A stretch of 64,000 nt of DNA from JAYPHU01 sp038127535 (lineage in GTDB: Bacteria > Pseudomonadota > Alphaproteobacteria > Rhodospirillales > UBA2165). The stretch spans positions 62,001 to 126,000 of the forward strand of contig JAYPHU010000002.1 in the NCBI GenBank assembly GCA_038127535.1. Reading direction: 5' to 3'. The translations under genes were made by a program, and so were the position numbers. Positions 61,498 to 64,000 of this stretch are shown here, piece after piece (position 1 is the stretch's first letter; every line of letters begins with the position of its first letter). The notes below the pieces were generated by a model. That model saw only the letters and a list, made by a program, of their open reading frames with translations. It was not told the origin of the DNA and made no database searches.

Positions 61498-64000
61498 ATG
61501 ACCGACGTTGTCGTCGTCGAATCGCCGGCTAAGGCGAAAACTATTAATAAGTATTTGGGCAGCCAATATACGGTCCTGGCCAGCTATGGTCATATCCGCG
61601 ACTTGCCGTCCAAAAACGGTTCCGTGCGCCCGGAGGATGACTTCGAGATGGAGTGGGAGGTCGACTCCCGTTCGCAAAAGTACATCAAGGACATCGCCGA
61701 GGCGGTTAAGAAAGCCGATCACCTCTATCTCGCGACCGACCCCGACCGGGAAGGCGAGGCAATCTCCTGGCATGTCCAACAGGTTCTCCAAGAGAAGAAG
61801 CTTCTCGCCAATGTGGACGTCAAACGGGTGGTCTTTAACGAGATCACCAAGAACGCCATCCTGGACGCCTTCGATCACCCCCGTGATGTGGACAATGAAC
61901 TGGTCGACGCCTATATGGCGCGCCGCGCTCTCGACTATCTGGTGGGCTTCACCCTGTCACCGGTTCTCTGGCGCAAACTGCCAGGCAGCAAATCCGCGGG
62001 CCGGGTGCAGTCGGTGGCGCTGCGGCTCATCTGCGAGCGTGAAACGGAGATCGAGAATTTCATCTCCGAGGAATATTGGTCGATCAAAGCGCTTTTCAAC
62101 ACAGCCGCCGGTCAGGCCGTTCAAGCGCAACTCACTCATCTTGACGGCGAGAAATTGGGCAAGATGGCAATCCGTACGGAAGAGGCCGCCAAGGCCGCCG
62201 TCGCCACGATCGAAGGCGCGAACTTCGGTGTCTCCAAGATTGAGCGCAAACAATCCCGGCGCAATCCGCCGCCGCCCTTCACCACTTCGACCCTGCAGCA
62301 GGAAGCCGCACGCAAGCTTTACTTCAGCGCCAAGCGCACCATGCAGATCGCGCAGAAACTCTATGAAGGGATCAACTTGGACGGCGAAACGGTCGGCCTG
62401 ATCACCTATATGCGGACCGACGGTGTTTCCATGGCCAATGAGGCGATCGATGCCTGCCGCGCCCATATCGGGCTGCGCTACGGCTCGCATTATCTGCCGG
62501 GCTCGCCGCACGTTTACAAAAGCAAGGCGAAGAACGCCCAGGAGGCCCATGAAGCCATTCGCCCTACCGATATCAGCCGGCTGCCCTCCAGCCTGTCGAT
62601 ACTGGATGACGATCAGCGCAAGCTTTATCAGCTGATCTGGAATCGGACGGTGGCCAGCCAAATGGAATCGGCGGTCCTGGACCAAGTGGCCGTGGACCTG
62701 CGTCCGGCCGGCAGCGGCCCGTCGGATAATGCGGTGACCCTGCGCGCGACCGGCTCGGTCATCGCTTTTGACGGTTTCTTTGCTGTCTATCAGGAAGGCC
62801 GCGACGATCAGGACGATGACGATAAGGACCGCATCCTGCCCGACATGAAGGAAGGCGAGGCGCTGAACCGTGCGGGCGTCACGCCCGAGCAGCACTTTAC
62901 CCAGCCGCCGCCCCGCTTCTCCGAAGCGAGCCTGGTGAAACGTCTGGAAGAACTGGGCATCGGCCGGCCCTCGACCTATGCCTCAATCCTGTCCGTTTTG
63001 CAGGAACGCAATTACGTCCATATCGACAAACGCCGGTTCATCCCGGAAGACCGGGGCCGGCTAGTCACCGCTTTCCTGTCGAGCTTCTTCACCAAGTATG
63101 TGGAGTATGACTTCACCGCCGAGCTAGAAGAAAAACTGGACGATATTTCCGGCGGCCGCACTGAGTGGAAGGCTGTTTTGCGCGAGTTCTGGACCAATTT
63201 CAGCGAAGCCGTCGACGGCACCGCCGATCTTCGCGTCCGCCAGGTGCTGGATGCGCTGAACGATTTGCTGGGTCCGCACTTCTTCCGGGCCAGCGGCGAC
63301 GAAGACCCGCGCAAATGCCCCAACTGCGATGATGGCCAGCTGTCGCTTAAACTGGGGCGCTATGGCGCATTTATCGGCTGCTCCAACTACCCGGATTGCA
63401 AACACACCCGTCCGCTGGCAGTGCCCAACGGAGACGACCCGACGACGGGCCTCGCCGATAACGGCCCGAAGGAGCTGGGCCTAGACCCGCAGACCGGCTT
63501 CCAGGTGACCCTGCGGCGCGGGCCCTATGGCTTCTACGTTCAATTGGGCGAGCCGGAAGGCAAAAAGAAGCCCAAGCGGATGACCATCACCAAGGATATG
63601 AACCCGGGTGAGATTGATCTTCATATGGCGCTGGGCCTACTGTCTCTGCCCCGCGACATTGGTCCCGACCCGGAAACGGGCGAAATGATACAGGCCGGCA
63701 TTGGCCGCTTTGGTCCCTATATCAAACGAGGCGGCACCTATGTCTCCCTGAAAGAAGACGATGTCCTGACCATTCAGCACAACCGCGCCGTGGCCCTGAT
63801 GACGGATGCGCCTAAGCGCCCCGCCCCGGTGGAGATCGGTGTGCATCCAAGCGACAAGAAGCCGATCACGCTGCGTCATGGGCGGTTCGGCCCGTTTGTC
63901 CAGCACGGCTCGGTCCGCGCGACCCTGCCCAAGGACAAGAAAGATGAGACGCCGAGCCTGGAACTGGCGGTCGAACTTCTCACCGCCAAAGCGGGCAAAA
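61498..64000 (+). CDS. topA: DNA topoisomerase I, runs off the window end
   Basis: At least 834 residues from ATG 61498; no stop before the window edge, and the C-terminus lies beyond. TOPRIM domain VVVVESPAKAKTINKYLG and YLATDPDREGEAISWHV carry the metal-binding acidic residues; the active-site tyrosine is Tyr304 in ITYMRTDG; RPSTYASILSVL follows. A four-cysteine zinc ribbon (CPNCDDGQLSLKL, CSNYPDCKHT) and further topoisomerase C-terminal repeats come after residue ~600. It relaxes negative supercoils by cutting one strand. Eighteen bases after the dprA end. Confidence 0.97.
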   Translation, partial: MTDVVVVESPAKAKTINKYLGSQYTVLASYGHIRDLPSKNGSVRPEDDFEMEWEVDSRSQKYIKDIAEAVKKADHLYLATDPDREGEAISWHVQQVLQEKKLLANVDVKRVVFNEITKNAILDAFDHPRDVDNELVDAYMARRALDYLVGFTLSPVLWRKLPGSKSAGRVQSVALRLICERETEIENFISEEYWSIKALFNTAAGQAVQAQLTHLDGEKLGKMAIRTEEAAKAAVATIEGANFGVSKIERKQSRRNPPPPFTTSTLQQEAARKLYFSAKRTMQIAQKLYEGINLDGETVGLITYMRTDGVSMANEAIDACRAHIGLRYGSHYLPGSPHVYKSKAKNAQEAHEAIRPTDISRLPSSLSILDDDQRKLYQLIWNRTVASQMESAVLDQVAVDLRPAGSGPSDNAVTLRATGSVIAFDGFFAVYQEGRDDQDDDDKDRILPDMKEGEALNRAGVTPEQHFTQPPPRFSEASLVKRLEELGIGRPSTYASILSVLQERNYVHIDKRRFIPEDRGRLVTAFLSSFFTKYVEYDFTAELEEKLDDISGGRTEWKAVLREFWTNFSEAVDGTADLRVRQVLDALNDLLGPHFFRASGDEDPRKCPNCDDGQLSLKLGRYGAFIGCSNYPDCKHTRPLAVPNGDDPTTGLADNGPKELGLDPQTGFQVTLRRGPYGFYVQLGEPEGKKKPKRMTITKDMNPGEIDLHMALGLLSLPRDIGPDPETGEMIQAGIGRFGPYIKRGGTYVSLKEDDVLTIQHNRAVALMTDAPKRPAPVEIGVHPSDKKPITLRHGRFGPFVQHGSVRATLPKDKKDETPSLELAVELLTAKAGK

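Noticed and set aside
1..64000. CRISPR arrays, rRNA genes, intact insertion sequences, sel genes
   Set aside because: Looked for and not seen; the absence of selA/B/C/D here says nothing about the rest of the genome.

Overview
The window is a 64 kb piece of an alphaproteobacterial chromosome. The evidence is the block pyrB - dihydroorotase-like pyrC - plsY - dprA - topA, the gatCAB operon, TAXI-type TRAP transporters, and homogentisate genes next to a MarR regulator. It is a draft scaffold: three runs of 100 N are each flanked by an identical 55-base direct repeat, the mark of contig ends that share an assembly k-mer.

Layout. Positions 1-31.3 kb look accessory: catabolic and transport genes, richer in A/T by eye. 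(a) 0-7.6 kb: end of a GMC oxidoreductase, an ACMSD-like amidohydrolase, a TAXI TRAP operon ending in an AhpD-like gene with an in-frame UGA, then a zinc alcohol dehydrogenase and a ketopantoate-reductase homologue on the other strand. (b) 8.6-14.5 kb: hyuA-hyuB plus two pita-bread (M24) proteins in one operon. (c) 15-28.8 kb: an organosulfate region with two arylsulfotransferase-like proteins, LysR regulator, second TAXI transporter, alkylsulfatase-like beta-lactamase-fold enzyme, CxxC AhpD-like protein, formylglycine-type sulfatase, glutathione transferase, and a second AhpD-like gene with an in-frame UGA. (d) 28.9-31.3 kb: remnants of a short-chain dehydrogenase and a tyrosine recombinase, an FMN-dependent glutamate synthase-like protein and a small unknown gene. 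A tRNA-Ser(GCT) at 31.74-31.83 kb separates this from the more G/C-rich, more housekeeping half.

31.9-64 kb: a dihydroxypyridine-dioxygenase/deformylase-like operon with acyl-CoA enzymes, MlaC, a P450-fahA-hmgA operon with a divergent marR, transporters, gatCAB, nrdAB, tauE-like, ruvX, pyrB, pyrC-like, plsY, dprA (broken) and topA (cut by the window end).

Main result: two separate AhpD/carboxymuconolactone-decarboxylase-like genes (1651-2316 on minus, 27710-28819 on plus) continue in frame through a single TGA that sits exactly where the second cysteine of the CxxC redox motif belongs (C-K-Y-U and C-F-Y-U). Each TGA is followed at the right distance by a hairpin resembling a bacterial SECIS; the first has the same GGUC apical loop as E. 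coli fdhF. They are read here as selenoproteins. A third, cysteine-containing AhpD-like protein (C-L-H-C) lies between them, and all three sit in or beside TAXI TRAP transporter modules. No selA, selB, selC or selD is visible in the window.

A second result is a likely LysR regulon: a CTAA-N9-TTAG element occurs upstream of one arylsulfotransferase, between lysR and the TAXI operon, and upstream of the alkylsulfatase. Several genes in the right half (histidine kinase, dprA, a permease-like gene, a conserved hypothetical) are interrupted by TAG/TAA codons, frameshifts or deletions; these are treated as pseudogenes or assembly damage and not as recoding.
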